From contig NW_013171838.1 in assembly GCF_000151665.1 (NCBI RefSeq), positions 323,001 to 387,000 on the forward strand: a stretch of DNA of 64,000 nt. Direction: 5' to 3'. Below, piece after piece: positions 35,392 to 46,537 of this stretch; the first letter of the stretch is position 1, and every line of letters begins with the position of its first letter. The notes beneath the pieces are model-generated. The model did not search any database, had not been told where the DNA came from, and saw nothing but the letters and a program-made list of their open reading frames with translations. This DNA is from Blastocystis hominis (taxonomy: Eukaryota; Sar; Bigyra; Opalinata; Blastocystidae). The position numbers and the translations under genes are program-made.

Positions 35392-36007
35392 ATGGACAAA
35401 TCGGGCAAGGAAGCATCACCCTATAGTATTGTGAATGTGCGATTTTGTGACTTCTTGATTATTGCCTAGATTACATTTGAAACGTGTCTACTGCCTGCGG
35501 ATTTGCAGAATATTAGTAATGGAATCAAGCGATGTCTCTTTAGCACTCTTTTGAAGTATTTCACCAGCGTTTTTGACTTTACCTGCTAGATATTCTGAAG
35601 ATGTCGAAGGTGTGATTCTGGCTTTCCAGAATATCAAGTTATTGAACAACTTGAGCGAGATTGTGGATGAGTCATATTATATTCGGATCAATGTAAAAGC
35701 GGACTGCCTAGTCTTCAGACCCACTCGTGGAATGGAGTTGATGGCCACCGTAAACATGATCAGACTTCATTACTTGGGTCTGATCGTGGAAGGATTGTTC
35801 AACGCCTCCGTTCCGGAAGATCTGATGCCTAGCGGTAGTTTCTATGACTCGGTGAAGCACACCTGGGTAGTGAAAGATACTGCAATGGAGATTGGTTCTG
35901 TACTCCGAGTGAAAGTGGATCGGTAGCGTGACGGATTGTGTTGGATGACCTGTAGAATTCACGATAACAATGATGGTATGATTAATTTGATCTGTTCGTT
36001 CGTGTGA
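35392..36007 (+). CDS. RNA polymerase I subunit RPA43
   Basis: Rpb7-fold stalk subunit of Pol I. After introns (near 35436-35468, 35556-35589 and 35927-35959) the protein reads ITFETCLLPADLQNISNGI (N-terminal strand) and then the OB-like part: EGVILAFQNIKLL, YYIRINVKADCLVFRPTRG, HYLGLIVEGLFNASVP, matching RPA43 (GVVxAF, VKADxLVFxP, GLVxGxFNAS). ATG 35392. The frame ends at TGA 36005-36007; a variant TGTTCGTT overlaps the end. RPA43 with RPA14 contacts Rrn3 at initiation of rRNA transcription. Confidence 0.75.
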
Positions 36008-36070
36008 AGTAGTTTTATTCTTTGCACGGTTTGTTGAACAAACATTCGCTTGTTTATTGTTTTGACTGCC

Positions 36071-36100
36071 TTGCTTTGCTTTGCTTTGCTTTGCTTTGCT
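36071..36100. repeat. (TTGCT)6 microsatellite
   Basis: Six perfect TTGCT units in the short spacer between the RPA43 gene and the convergent RBBP4 gene. Purine/pyrimidine asymmetric; a likely slippage site and strain marker. Confidence 0.9.
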
Positions 36101-36177
36101 TTATAATTCTAAATGATTTGATTTGGTTGATAAAGTGATTCGTCTATCCCTGCACAAGCTCATTAACCCCCGCTTCT

Positions 36178-37599
36178 TCACCCAATCCTATTCAGATCCA
36201 GCGTGTTGCTGTACGACGGGTTATAGATCGCCTCGTTCGGTCTCCACACCTGCAGCACATTGTCATCCCCCACTGAAGCCATCGTCCACTCGTCCTACTC
36301 TTCACTCCGCCTCTTCCTCCCCTACGTCCAGATTCCACGAAATGTCATTCACCTTCGCCGTGTGCCCCGCATGCACAAAAATCAGCTCCGCCGGACCCTC
36401 CTTCTCCAGCTCCTCCGGCACGCGATCGCCGATCTTGCTCAAATCCCAGATCATGACTCTCCGATCCACGCCCGCCGACGCGAGAATATTCGCGTTCACC
36501 GGGTTCCACGCCAGCGAGTAGATCTCCGCCGTGTGTCTCCGCAGCTGGTGCAGCGGCTGCCCCAGCGCTCGGAAGTCCCACAGCGCCACCGTCGCATCGG
36601 AGGAGGCGGTGGCGAAGAGAAACCGCTCGACGGGGTTGAACGCCACGGCGTTGACTTCGCGCGCGTGCGCGCGCAGCGACTGCAGACTTCGGCTCTTTCG
36701 CATGTCGTAGAAGAACACGCGGCTGTCGTCGCCGCACGCTGCCAGCAGATTCGGGTCGAGGGGATGCCAGGCCACGTCCTCCACGACGTCTCGCTGCTCG
36801 GCGAACTCGCGGAGGGGCGAGAAAACGGTGGAATCGCGGGGAGACGAGAGGTCCCAGAGACACACTTTGCGATCGTCGGAACCCGAGGCGATGAGGCCTT
36901 TCTGCAGAGGAGACCAGCTGAGACCGTAGCCCTCCTGGGTGTGGCCTTGCAGAATGTAGTTCGGACGGCACACTGTATCGCGGGGAATGGACGGATGCTT
37001 CCGGATGTCGAAGACGTTCACATTCCCATTCACGGCTTTCGTTGCAATGATCATTGGGTCCTGGGGCATGTAGCGAGCCTTGTTCACCTCTCCTTCATGC
37101 GCTACGCGAACCGTTTCCGATACGTGAGCAGAAAATCCTTTGAAACCAGCGTTTTCTATAATAAATCACCGTCCACGTTATTATACCATTTCCGTCGTTA
37201 TCAAACTCTCGCATATCAATGGTTGAATCGGGAAGCGGCATTTGGATTGTGGCTTGCATCAAATAGTTCTGCTCTCCCTCTGACGTGTGAGTGGTCAAAT
37301 AGATCTTTTGCTCCGAAAAGTCCTTGTTACTTCCACTAATTCTTTCAACACAACTCAATATGGATACATTGTACATCCAGGTAACCACTGCACACTCAAG
37401 CTCGGCCATTCCAGAGCATGTGACAAAATTACATCATATCTACAAATTATCGCATTCATAATCCATTACAGGTAAGGGGCATTCTTTTTCCATATATGAT
37501 ACTCTTCATCTATTTTCTTGTCAAAAATATCTTCCTCTTCATTTTCAACGGTTTCTACGTCCCACAAAATGAGCAAATATTACCATTATCGTATTGCAT
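36178..37599 (-). CDS. histone-binding WD40 protein RBBP4/MSI1
   Basis: WD40 propeller of the RBBP4/CAF-1 p48/MSI1 family, a histone H3-H4 chaperone subunit shared by CAF-1, HDAC, NuRD and PRC2. The family N-terminus is rebuilt across introns: IDEEYHIWKKNAPYLYD and LSHALEWPSLSVQWLP, then KIYLTTHTSEGEQNYLM, AHEGEVNKARYMPQDPMII, and propeller blades with GHTQEGYGLSWSP, GSDDRKVCLWDL, EDVAWHPLDPNLLAACGDD, HAREVNAVAFNPVERFLFAT and AEIYSLAWNPVNANILAS. A 31-nt intron restores DDEWTMASVGDDNVLQVW and the end at TGA 36178-36180. ATG 37599 is followed by an intron after 16 coding bases. One splice near 37350-37385 is unclear. Confidence 0.92.
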
Positions 37600-37674
37600 T
37601 TCCAATCAACAGAGAAAATGAAATCACAACCAAGCCATGCATGTCTTGTATGTAATATGGGAAGCCCAGACAGG

Positions 37675-37748
37675 TCTTCCATAGCTCAGTTGGTTAGAGC
37701 GTGCGGCTGTTAACCGCAAGGTCGACGGTTCAAGCCCGTCTGGGAGAG
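37675..37748 (+). tRNA. tRNA-Asn (GTT)
   Basis: 74 nt with a full cloverleaf: acceptor TCTTCCA/TGGGAGA, D arm GCTC-AGTTGGTTA-GAGC, anticodon stem TGCGG/CCGCA with loop CTGTTAA (anticodon GTT), T arm GACGG-TTCAAGC-CCGTC. No intron. A run of T follows at once, as expected of a Pol III terminator. Confidence 0.95.
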
Positions 37749-37926
37749 TTTTTTTCTTCGTGATTATAGACCACTGTGCATGTACAGTGGTAATGTGTCC
37801 TTGATTATCAAATTATGATTTGATAAGATTTTACTGTATAGTGGGTAGTGAGTTTCATGTTAATCAATATAACATCGCCGTATTACTGTGCGTTGTTAGA
37901 CATAACAGTATTATCAAAAATAATCC

Positions 37927-38775
37927 ATGAACAAGTCATGTTATGAAGAGGTTTGCAGTCGCCTTCGTAAATTAGCGCAACATAACGAAACAGTGAGTCA
38001 GCTTCCTGAATTGGAGGAATATATCCGGAAGAACTTTGATTTGTTCGCAAAAGACTATGGAGGCACTTCTCATAATGCAAGGTACTCAACTGGAAAACTT
38101 GAGGGTGAGCTCTTTTTGAAACTAGCCAGCATTTGTAACTTTAAGAACCGTGACGATAACGCGAAAGAGGCTAGTGATATTTTTCGTTTGCTTGGCTATG
38201 AGTCGTATAAGCAAAAGCCAAATCGCTTTCGCCAGAAGATTGAGAATTATAAGAAGAAGCTAAAGTCGAAGTCAGGGAGGTCTTCTACTGCAAGAGCTAT
38301 TAGGAGACCGACTCGGAGACGTGTAGTTGTGGAAAAAACCGTTTCTGTCCCATCAAGTCCTGAAGTGGATGAGAGTTACACTCCTTCCTCGTTATCGGAT
38401 ACCGAGTCGATCTCAACGAATTCTGAGGAGGAATCACAACCGCCAAAGTCTACTACCGAGAACAGTGAAGAAGACGATTCTACGGATAGCTCAAAACTTA
38501 TCGAATATGTGAAGTATTTAGATCAGCCCTATGATCAATATATGTTTTGGAAGAGTTCAGGATCAAATTCCCTTTTTGTGCCTGAAGGAGATTTCATTTT
38601 GTCAGCTGATACGTCTACTCTCAATGGATTATATAATACCGATGTGGAACTAGCGGTTCAGGAGCAGTTCGCCGAGGAGCACAAGATAACCTTTTCTACT
38701 ATTCTCAATAGTGAAGAAAACCACAATTCTACGTTTTCTGATGATACCAACGTTTATATATTCCCTTTTTTTTAG
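37927..38775 (+). CDS. hypothetical protein, helical N-terminus and acidic Ser-rich middle
   Basis: One open frame of 282 residues from ATG 37927 with no needed intron. Residues 1-100 look folded and helical (EEVCSRLRKLAQHNETVSQL, SDIFRLLGYESYKQKPNRF); then a basic patch (RRPTRRRVVVEKTV), a Ser/Glu/Thr-rich disordered stretch, and a C-terminal acidic part (LIEYVKYLDQPYDQY). The frame closes at TAG after a T-run at 38763-38775; a short intron there could add ASNSFK. No family recognised. Composition suggests a nuclear regulator. Confidence 0.6.
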   Translation: MNKSCYEEVCSRLRKLAQHNETVSQLPELEEYIRKNFDLFAKDYGGTSHNARYSTGKLEGELFLKLASICNFKNRDDNAKEASDIFRLLGYESYKQKPNRFRQKIENYKKKLKSKSGRSSTARAIRRPTRRRVVVEKTVSVPSSPEVDESYTPSSLSDTESISTNSEEESQPPKSTTENSEEDDSTDSSKLIEYVKYLDQPYDQYMFWKSSGSNSLFVPEGDFILSADTSTLNGLYNTDVELAVQEQFAEEHKITFSTILNSEENHNSTFSDDTNVYIFPFF

Positions 38776-39540
38776 GCTTCCAATTCATTCAAGTGAGTTC
38801 CTTTCAAGCAGTAGTATGTTTCTATCCTTTGTTGGTCTGTTTTTTTTTTGCATACCTTATGTGTACGAGTCGCGATCCATACTTATGAGACCAATTCGTT
38901 GATAGTTGTGTAGGATGAAAGATACGTGTGAGAGTACTGGTCGGTAGATAGAATCCGGGATTGATCATATAACTGCAGAGAGGTATGGAGGACGAAAAGT
39001 ACCTTTTGGAGTGCGTTGTGATAGGAATGTTTGACACAAGTGACAACACGATTTGTTACGACAGAAATGGATATATCGCGTTGTTGTTCGTATTGTTACT
39101 AGTTAATGTACACTTAAGTGAGTTTATAATGAGTTTGCATACTCTCATGTAAATAACTGTAAGTTATCACATAAGGAGTGTGCATAACCCTATTAGCAAC
39201 ATATTCCTTTCTAACATTCCATTTTTTGTTACTCATCTGTGCTGAAAAGAACTCTTTATCAATTCTATTCAACAACTCAATCCTGTGTATTGTAAATCAC
39301 TTTCAATATCTTATGCTTACAGAATATATGCCTTTTACCATGGGAATCGTGTGGAGAGTTATTTTGAGTGGATAGCTAGAACATTCACCAATACATACAA
39401 ATTAAAAAGATTAACGAGAAATAGTAGTGTAGAATCCACAAAATGCTGCGTGTTGGGATACCACAATTTTGAATAGAGGGCAATGTGTTGGAGTTCAATC
39501 TTTGTTTCAGTTCGATCTTTGATTTTTTGAGTCAATCTTT
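38776..39540. other. intergenic, no gene seen
   Basis: About 760 bp, AT-rich, with a T9-10 run near 38840 and only short unsupported frames. It precedes the EIPR1 gene and probably contains its promoter. Confidence 0.6.
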
Positions 39541-41211
39541 ATGCAAGTCGCAACAGAGATCTATTCATGCAAGCCTCCTACACGTGTAGTAGTGCCGTTT
39601 GTGGGAGATTTGTCCTCAAACCGCTTTCTTTTGGCTACTTCAAATATAACTGATGATAATGAGGTTCACGGTACTGTTTTTATCTTTATCTACAGATACA
39701 CCTTGTGGAGTATAATTCACGGAATAAAAACGTCTATTCAGAGTGCATTTATAAACACAATGGCCAGATTTTCGGATTAAGTCCTTGTCCTTACGATCCT
39801 GAGCTGTGCTTTGCTATTGTTGGATGTGACTCTGGTAGTATCTTTATTTTGTTGCTATCTATAGATACGAAGAAAGGAATCCTGTATCACTTGGGAAATC
39901 TTCCTCTCACACACATTTCTGAAGAAAAAGACCAGGATCAGGATATCCCCGGCGAGCCCGAAGCAGACAATGCATCTGCTGATTCCATTTCCGATGCTCC
40001 TGACAATCTCGACAGTGCAGAGAATCCAAGCAATCCATCCCATTTGGAAGCTGCTAAGGATACGGAGAATGCAGAGAATGCAGAGAATCTCGATACTTCT
40101 GAGCATATTGAAGCATCTGAGAGCGCAGATGCAAACGTAAGCGCAGACGCAGGTGCAGGTGCAGACGCAGCCGCGGATTCTGCTTCGGCCCCTGCTTCAG
40201 CTCCCGCCCCCTCGGATCCAACCTCGGTCCCCGCCTCCGCCTCCGTCCCCGTTGCCGCGCCTTCTTCGCCGATCGACGCAGCGGAGGGCGACGCGAAGCA
40301 CGCCGACGCGACTCCCGCGGAAGAAGCGGAGTGTCTCCCCGACGACAAGCGCGACGTCCCCGCGGCGACGCCTCTCCCGACGGAGCTGAGCGTGCTGTCG
40401 ACGGCGCCGCGCGACAACATCGTGAGGTGGCTGCGAGGACGTTTGGTGATGGCGTAGCGCGATCTGGCACCCCGGGAACCTGGAGCAGGGCACGCTGCCG
40501 CACGAGCTGATCCTGGTGTATCGCAGCGGGTATGCGGGGTACCGCGTGACGGACGCGGGGCAGCTGGAGGAGCTGTTCTTCTACAGCTTCAAGGAGCCGT
40601 GCCAGGCGGCGGCGTGGGATCCGCTGCACACGCAGCTGCTGGCGGTGGCGCAGGGCCGCGCGGTGCGCGTGATCAACATCTCGGACAACTCGGTGCTGTG
40701 CTGCGCGGAGCAGGCGCACGCGGAGGCGGTGCAGTGCATGGAGTTCAATCCGAATCGGCCCAGCATTCTGTGCACCGGCGGACGCGACGGCGTCGTCACG
40801 CTGTGGCACGTGTCCAGACGCGGAATGGAGGTCGAGAAGACCGTGCAGGCCCATACGCATTGGTAGGCGAGCGGAGGAGGAGTCAGGGGAAGGGTTACCA
40901 GCGTGCACTTCAATCCGCTGCATGATGCGCTGTTGCTGACGTCCAGCACGGATAGCTCGATTTCGCTGTGGAGAATGTTCTCTGTGTCGTCGTCGCGGAT
41001 GAAGGAGAAGTGCGGGAGGAGGGGGAAGATGATGTGTAGACAGCAGGAAGATAAGCTGGTAGTTGTGCTGGGAGGATCGCGAGAGAGCATTTACAGCACG
41101 GCGTGGAGCGCGAAGAACATGTGGCTGTTCTGTGGCGCGAGCTACGAGGGAAAGCTGCTCTTCGGAAATGTGCCGAGCGAAGAAATCTCCACGCTGCTGG
41201 ACGAAATGTAA
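39541..41211 (+). CDS. EIPR1: EARP-interacting protein 1 (WD40; TSSC1-like)
   Basis: WD40 protein that in animals partners the EARP and GARP tethers for endosomal recycling. ATG 39541 (MQVATEIYS), intron (32 nt near 39662-39693), then IHLVEYNSRNKNVYSE, HNGQIFGLSPCPYDPELCFA, an intron at about 40423-40453 restoring IVSAIWHPGNLEQG, CQAAAWDPLHTQLLAVA, AVQCMEFNPNRPSILCTGG, and an intron near 40865-40894 restoring HWVTSVHFNPLHDALLLT. The end, ESIYSTAWSAKNMWLFCGAS, matches the EIPR1 final blade. Compared with the human protein it carries a long Ala/Ser/Glu/Asp-rich insert (about 39940-40340) between blades. TAA 41209-41211, TGTTTGTT at 41223-41230. Confidence 0.85.
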
Positions 41212-41314
41212 TGAATTAGCTCTGTTTGTTGGAAAAACGAACGAAGAAAGGGCGAGACACAATTATGAACGACAGTTTTATCGAATATTCTTCAAGTGTA
41301 AAGTCCCCAAGGCC

Positions 41315-42933
41315 ATGGCTCTTTCTGAGTATATGTGGATACCAATTGCTGGAGCAGTTTTTGCGTTTTTTGCATCCTTAGGAATGGGTACGGAAAAGCA
41401 GAGAAAAATAATACGATAGGTGGTAATGATGTCGCAAACTCATTTGCTACATCCGTTGGAGCGAAGGCTCTCACTCTCAGACAGGTTATTGTGATAGCTT
41501 CCATCTGCGAATTTTCCGGAGCTATGTTGCTTGGAAGCAAGGTCACAGCAACAATCAAGGAGTCAATCGTCGTTGGAGAATACTACGAAGACAATCCTGC
41601 TCTGTTAATGTTCGGTATGTGTATTGTTCTGGTCGGATGCGCTTTCTGGTTGATCGTGGCAACGTGGTTTGAACTGCCCGTGTCCAGTACGCACACTTGT
41701 ATTGGTGGCATGCTTGGAATGGCGGTGATCAGTCGGGGTTTCAAGGCGATCCACTGGTCCACGGTGATCAATGTGATCTGCTCCTGGTTCTACACGCCCC
41801 TCTTAGCCGGCTTCATTTCCTTCTCCCTTTTCTGGATCATTCGCCGCACTGTTCTCACCAAAGACACTTCCTACACACGCTCCCTCGCCTTATCCTCTCC
41901 TCTGATCGCGGCGGTTCTTTTCCTCAATTTCTTCGTGTTGTTGAACGGCGGTTGTCCCTGGTTCCCCGCCCTTTCCTACGCCCTCGCCGCGCTCTGCAGT
42001 CTCGGCCTCTCCGTGGTCATCGCGTGTCTCTTCCGCTGGCTGGGTCTGCCTCGCATCCGCTCTCGCATCGAAGCCCCTGCCTCCACATCCGCATCTGCCA
42101 TAGCGGAGGATGCGACGATCTACGACTCGCTTCTCCAGAACGACGCCTCCAGCGCGCCGCAGCCCGCGGAAACCAGCGTGCCGATCCCCGTCTCCCAGCC
42201 CTCGGAGGCCAGCGAAGCCAAGGAAGCCAGCGAAGCCAAGGAAGCCAAGGAAGCCAAGGAAGCCGGCAACCTTCCTGTCTCCAACGCAGCGACCGGATCG
42301 ACGGGCGGCGAGGACGGGAAGAAGAGCAAGGAGCCGAAGATCGGCTCGCAGGACGTGTTCGCTCGGCTGAAGAGCGACGCGACGGTGGCGACGATCCACG
42401 AGCACGCCGAGGAGTTCGAGCCGCGCACGGAGCGCATGTTCGTGTACCTGCAGGTGCTGGCCGCGGTGCTGAACTCCTTCGCGCACGGCGCGAACGACGT
42501 GTCGCACTCGATGGGCCCCTTCGCGGCGTGCATCGCCATCTACAACACCGGACGCATCGACGACGCCTCGCCCTGCCCCGCATGGATCCTCGCGCTCGGC
42601 GCCATCGGCATCATCGTCGGACTCGCCACCATGGGCTACAAGGTCATGGCCACCGTGGGAGTGAATCTGGTGCGCGTCACGCCGTGCCGCGGGTTTTTCA
42701 TTGAATTGGCGGCGTCGGTTGTGGTGATCGTGGGGTCGCGACTGGGCATGCCGCTGTCCACCACGCAGTGCAAGATCGGAGCTGCGGTGGGAGTGGGATT
42801 CGTGGGAGGAAAGGAAGGAGTGAATTGGAAGCTGTTCTTGAAGATCTTTGCGGGATGGGTCGTCACGATCTTCATCGCCGCCCTGGTGTCTTCCCTCCTC
42901 ATGGGATTCGTCATTTATGCTCCCCGGGCTTAG
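41315..42933 (+). CDS. PiT-family phosphate transporter (SLC20/PHO4)
   Basis: Sodium- or proton-coupled inorganic phosphate symporter. Both family signatures are present: GNDVANSFATSVGAKALTL near the N-terminus and HGANDVSHSMGPFAACIAI in the C-terminal half; also ELPVSSTHTCIGGMLG and GMPLSTTQCKIGAAVGVG. One intron of 32 nt interrupts the first signature after GMG. About ten membrane spans flank a large cytosolic loop with a repeated EAKEASEAKEAKEAKEA stretch (about 42200-42265). ATG 41315; TAG 42931-42933. A GTTTGTTTG run follows near 42985. Confidence 0.95.
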
Positions 42934-43039
42934 TTGTATAGGATGGAATGTTTCAGATAATGTCCTTTTCTCGAATGGCTGTGTGTTTGTTTGCTGAAAC
43001 GTGGAAATGGGGAACATTCTCTTATTTTTTCTTTGTGTC

Positions 43040-44599
43040 ATGTTCGCAGCCGAGTTCGTACTACCTGCACTTCGTCACCTCTAGCTATTTGAACGAGATT
43101 TATGCGCAGCTCCCCGAGCCTAAATCGGTTTGGGAATACTTCCTCAAGGTGACCCAGATTCCTCGTGGATCGAACCAGGAGGGAGAGAACTGGCGCCACA
43201 AGCAGATTCTCGCGTTTCTGAAGAAGACCGCCGAGGATCTTGGCTATGAAACCTATGTGGATAAGGGCGACAATCTGATCGTCCGCAAGCCCGCCTATCC
43301 AGGTATCCGCCTTCCTTGTAGCGTTATCTCGAAGGTTGTGAGAACAAGCAGACGGTGTGCCTCCAGTGCCATATGGATATGGTCTGCCAGGCAGATGACG
43401 AAATTGACATCGATTTCACCAAAGATCCTATTATTCCGCGCATTGACGGCAAGTATCTGAAGGCCACGCACACCTCTCTGGGTGCTGACGATGGCATCGG
43501 TATTGCCACCTGCTTCGCTGTCCTCGCTGACAAGACCATCAAGCACGGTCCCTTGGAAATCCTCGTCACGCGCGACGAGGAGACCGGTCTGTACGGCGCC
43601 AGCGATCTGGAGCCGGGCATTCTGAAGGCCACGACGCTCATCAACGTGGACAACGAAGACGAGAACGCGATCTGCATCGGCTGCGCGGGCGGCTTCAACG
43701 TGGAGCTCCGCCTCCCCACGGTGCGTCAGATCGAAGAAGGCTTCGTCTCGCGCGAGCTGGTACTGAACAACTTCGTGGGCGGTCACTCTGGCTGCGACAT
43801 CCACCTCGGCCGCGCCAATCCGATGCACGTGCTCGGCCGCCTCCTCGCGGCGCTCCCCGACGCGGACTCCTACCGCGTGCTCTCTCTGGAGTGCGGCACT
43901 GCGCACAACGCGATCCCTCGCAAGTGCGTGGCGCGCCTGGCCGTCCGCGCCGCGGCGGTCGACGCCGTGGAGACGCAGCTGCGCGCGGCGTTCGCGGCGT
44001 TCGCGCACGAGTACGCGCTCATCGAGCCGACGGCGAGCTTCGCGCTGCAGGCGGTGGAGGACGCGCGGCCGCCGTGCGACAAGCAGTCGACTCAGCGGCT
44101 GGTAGGGTTCCTGAACGCGTGCCCGTTCGGGCCGCAGCGATTCTCGCCGGTGGTGGAGGGCCTCGTGGAGACGTCGATGACGTGCGCGATCGGCACGACG
44201 GAGGATCTGGACTGCCTGAAGTTCACGGTGTCGGTGCGGTCGTCGTCGAAGTCGCAGATCGACTTCATGTATCGAAAGCTGGAGTGCCTCTGCGCCATGG
44301 CGGGGATGGCCATCTCTCAGCGCATCGGAGAGTACCCGGGATGGGACCCCGATCCCGAGTCGAAGGTCACCAAGGTGATGGAGAAGATTTACGCGGAGCT
44401 CTATGGAAAGCAGCCATGGGTCTATGCGTGCCATGCCGGACTCGAGTGCGGACTGATTATGCAGAAGTACCCGGGAATGGACTGCACGTCCGTCGGACCC
44501 GAAGTCAACTTCCCGCATTCCCCCGATGAACGATGCCTGATCTCTTCGGTCCCGCCCTTCATGGAGGTCATCCGAAGAACGCTGGAGGAGTTGGAGTAA
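43040..44599 (+). CDS. pepD: M20 metallo-dipeptidase, PepD type
   Basis: Zinc-dependent cytosolic nonspecific (aminoacyl-histidine) dipeptidase. Family motifs: VWEYFLKVTQIPRGSNQE at the start, CHMDMVCQ (metal His and Asp), THTSLGADDGIG (bridging Asp), TRDEETGLYGAS (catalytic Glu), LINVDNEDEN, GGHSGCDIHLGRANP, and ACHAGLECG (late His and Glu). About 490 residues, the usual length. Exon 1 is only 14 coding bases (ATG 43040, MFAAD across the 43054-43084 intron); a second intron of about 33 nt near 43302 restores PGCENKQTVCLQC. This PepD form is widespread in bacteria and patchy in eukaryotes, so transfer is likely, but it has acquired native-style introns. TAA 44597-44599, TGTTTGTT 44620-44627. 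Confidence 0.9.
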
Positions 44600-44709
44600 G
44601 GCACTCGCGCTATGTGGTTGTGTTTGTTTGAATCACTTGGAGGTCGTTTCCACGGTTCTCCTTTTCGTTGAGCATTTCTTCCCAGATCCTACATAAAAGT
44701 CACAAAGAA

Positions 44710-46306
44710 ATGTCGGTGTCTTCCTTTGAAGTGAATGCGGCAGCCGCCATGCGCGATTATTATGTCGAGCCTCGTCTTGGTAGGATTGTGGCGTGGAGTA
44801 CGTTAGGACATAGACTACAGAACTATCAGCGGAGTAAACGGTCCGTTGGTTGTTTTGGAGAACGTGAAAGTAGAAGTTGTGTGAAGGCGAGTGATTTCTG
44901 TAGGGACCCCGTTTTTCGGAAATTGTAAATCTCCGTTTGGGAACTGGGGAGATGCGAAAAGGAAAGGTGCTTCAAATTTTTGGAAACAAGGCCATTGTGC
45001 AAGTGTTCGAGGGAACGACCGGAATCGATAACACACGTACTCACTGCGAGTTTACGGGCGATATTATGAGAATGGCCATCTCGGAGGAAATGCTGGGTCG
45101 CACATTCAACGGTTCGGGAGTGGCTATCGACAACGCTCCCCCCGTCCTGGCCGAGGAGTACTTAGATATCGACGGCCAGCCCATCAACCCCTACGCTCGC
45201 ACATACCCGAAGGAGATGATCCAGACGGGTATCTCCGCGATCGACGTGATGAACTCCATCGCTCGAGGCCAGAAGATCCCTCTGTTCTCGGCTTCGGGTC
45301 TTCCGCACAACGAGGTAGGGTCGGTCGTGTGCTCCCAGCGTAGCTCGGCGCGCAGATTTGCCGTCAGGCAGGCCTGGTGGCGGGGAAGGACATCCACGAC
45401 GACCACGAAGACAACTTCGCGATGGTGTTCGGCGCGATGGGCGTGAACATGGAGACGGCGCGTTTCTTCCGGAACGACTTCACGGAGAACGGCACGATGC
45501 AGCGCACGGCGCTGTTCCTGAACCTGGCGAACGACCCGACCATGGAGCGTATCATCACGCCGCGCATCGCGCTGACCACCGCGGAGTACCTCGCGTACGA
45601 GCGCGATCTGCACGTGCTGGTGATCCTGACGGACATGTCGTCCTACGCGGACGCGCTGCGCGAAGTCTCCGCGGCGCGCGAGGAAGTGCCGTCGCGCCGA
45701 GGCTACCCCGGGTACATGTACACGGATCTGTCGACGCTGTACGAGCGAGCGGGCCGCGTGACGGGCCGCAACGGGTCGATCACGCAGCTGCCGATTCTGA
45801 CGATGCCGAACGACGACATCACGCACCCGATCCCCGATCTGACGGGGTACATCACCGAGGGACAGATCTACGTGGACCGGTCGCTGTACAAGCGCGGAAT
45901 CTACCCGCCGATCAACGTGCTGCCGTCGCTGTCGCGACTGATGAAGTCGGCCATCGGCAAGGGAATGACGCGGCACGACCACGGAGCGGTGTCCAACCAG
46001 CTGTACACGAACTACGCGACGGGCAAGGACGTGATGGCGATGAAGGCCGTGGTGGGAGAGGAGGCGCTGACGGCCGAGGATCACTTCTATCTGAAGTTCA
46101 CGGAGGACTTCGAGAACACGTTCGTGAACCAGGGACCCTACGAGTCGCGGTCCATTTTCGATTCGCTGGACAAGGCGTGGAACATGTTGCGCACCTTCCC
46201 CAAGGAAATGCTGAAGAAGATCCCGGCGGAGATTATCGAGGAGTTCTATGCGCGAAAGGGAGTGGAGATGCCCGAGGAAGAGGAGAAGAAGAAGGAGGAT
46301 GCTTAG
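44710..46306 (+). CDS. V-type H+-ATPase subunit B
   Basis: Non-catalytic nucleotide-binding subunit of the vacuolar proton pump V1 sector. ATG 44710 ([18 protein letters not shown]); introns of 34, 34 and about 29 nt (near 44780, 44880 and 45316) give [61 protein letters not shown][10 protein letters not shown], and then an intronless stretch with [64 protein letters not shown] and [15 protein letters not shown]. Length about 500 residues, complete. TAG at 46304-46306. High GC marks it as strongly expressed. Confidence 0.97.
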
Positions 46307-46347
46307 ATTCAGTGGAGTGTTTGAGAGAAAAAACGAGAGTTGAAAGC

Positions 46348-46371
46348 AGGGAAGGAAGGAAGGAAGGAAGG

Positions 46372-46418
<47 letters not shown>

Positions 46419-46419
46419 G
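46348..46419. repeat. compound microsatellite (GGAA)n(GCAA)n
   Basis: About five GGAA units run directly into about eleven GCAA units just downstream of the V-ATPase subunit B gene, in the gap before the convergent 14-3-3 gene. Perfect over most of its length. Confidence 0.9.
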
Positions 46420-46525
46420 GGATGGATGAGTTTTTGTGATAAGGAGTGGCATGATTCACCTATTTCAAAATCAATCACACACAACACACACACACAACGG
46501 AGAAAAGAATAGAGTTTCCATCTGA

Positions 46526-46533
46526 AACAAACA
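46526..46533 (-). terminator. TGTTTGTT 3'-end motif, stop made by polyadenylation
   Basis: On the minus strand, codon CAA is followed by first-position T (46538), spacer GCTC, then TGTTTGTT (46533-46526). The 14-3-3 frame would otherwise read on for about 100 residues. Confidence 0.85.
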
Positions 46534-46537
46534 GAGC

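Noticed and set aside
36071-36100. TTGCT repeat considered as telomere-like or CRISPR-like
   Set aside because: Only a simple microsatellite of six 5-bp units with no spacers and in mid-contig.
40054-41262. 402-residue minus-strand frame
   Set aside because: Antisense of EIPR1 with Arg/His-rich low-complexity translation.
43295-44518. 407-residue minus-strand frame
   Set aside because: Antisense of the PepD dipeptidase; no domain.
45191-46459. 422-residue minus-strand frame with a Leu/Ala/Cys repeat start
   Set aside because: Antisense of V-ATPase subunit B plus the translated GCAA/GGAA microsatellite.
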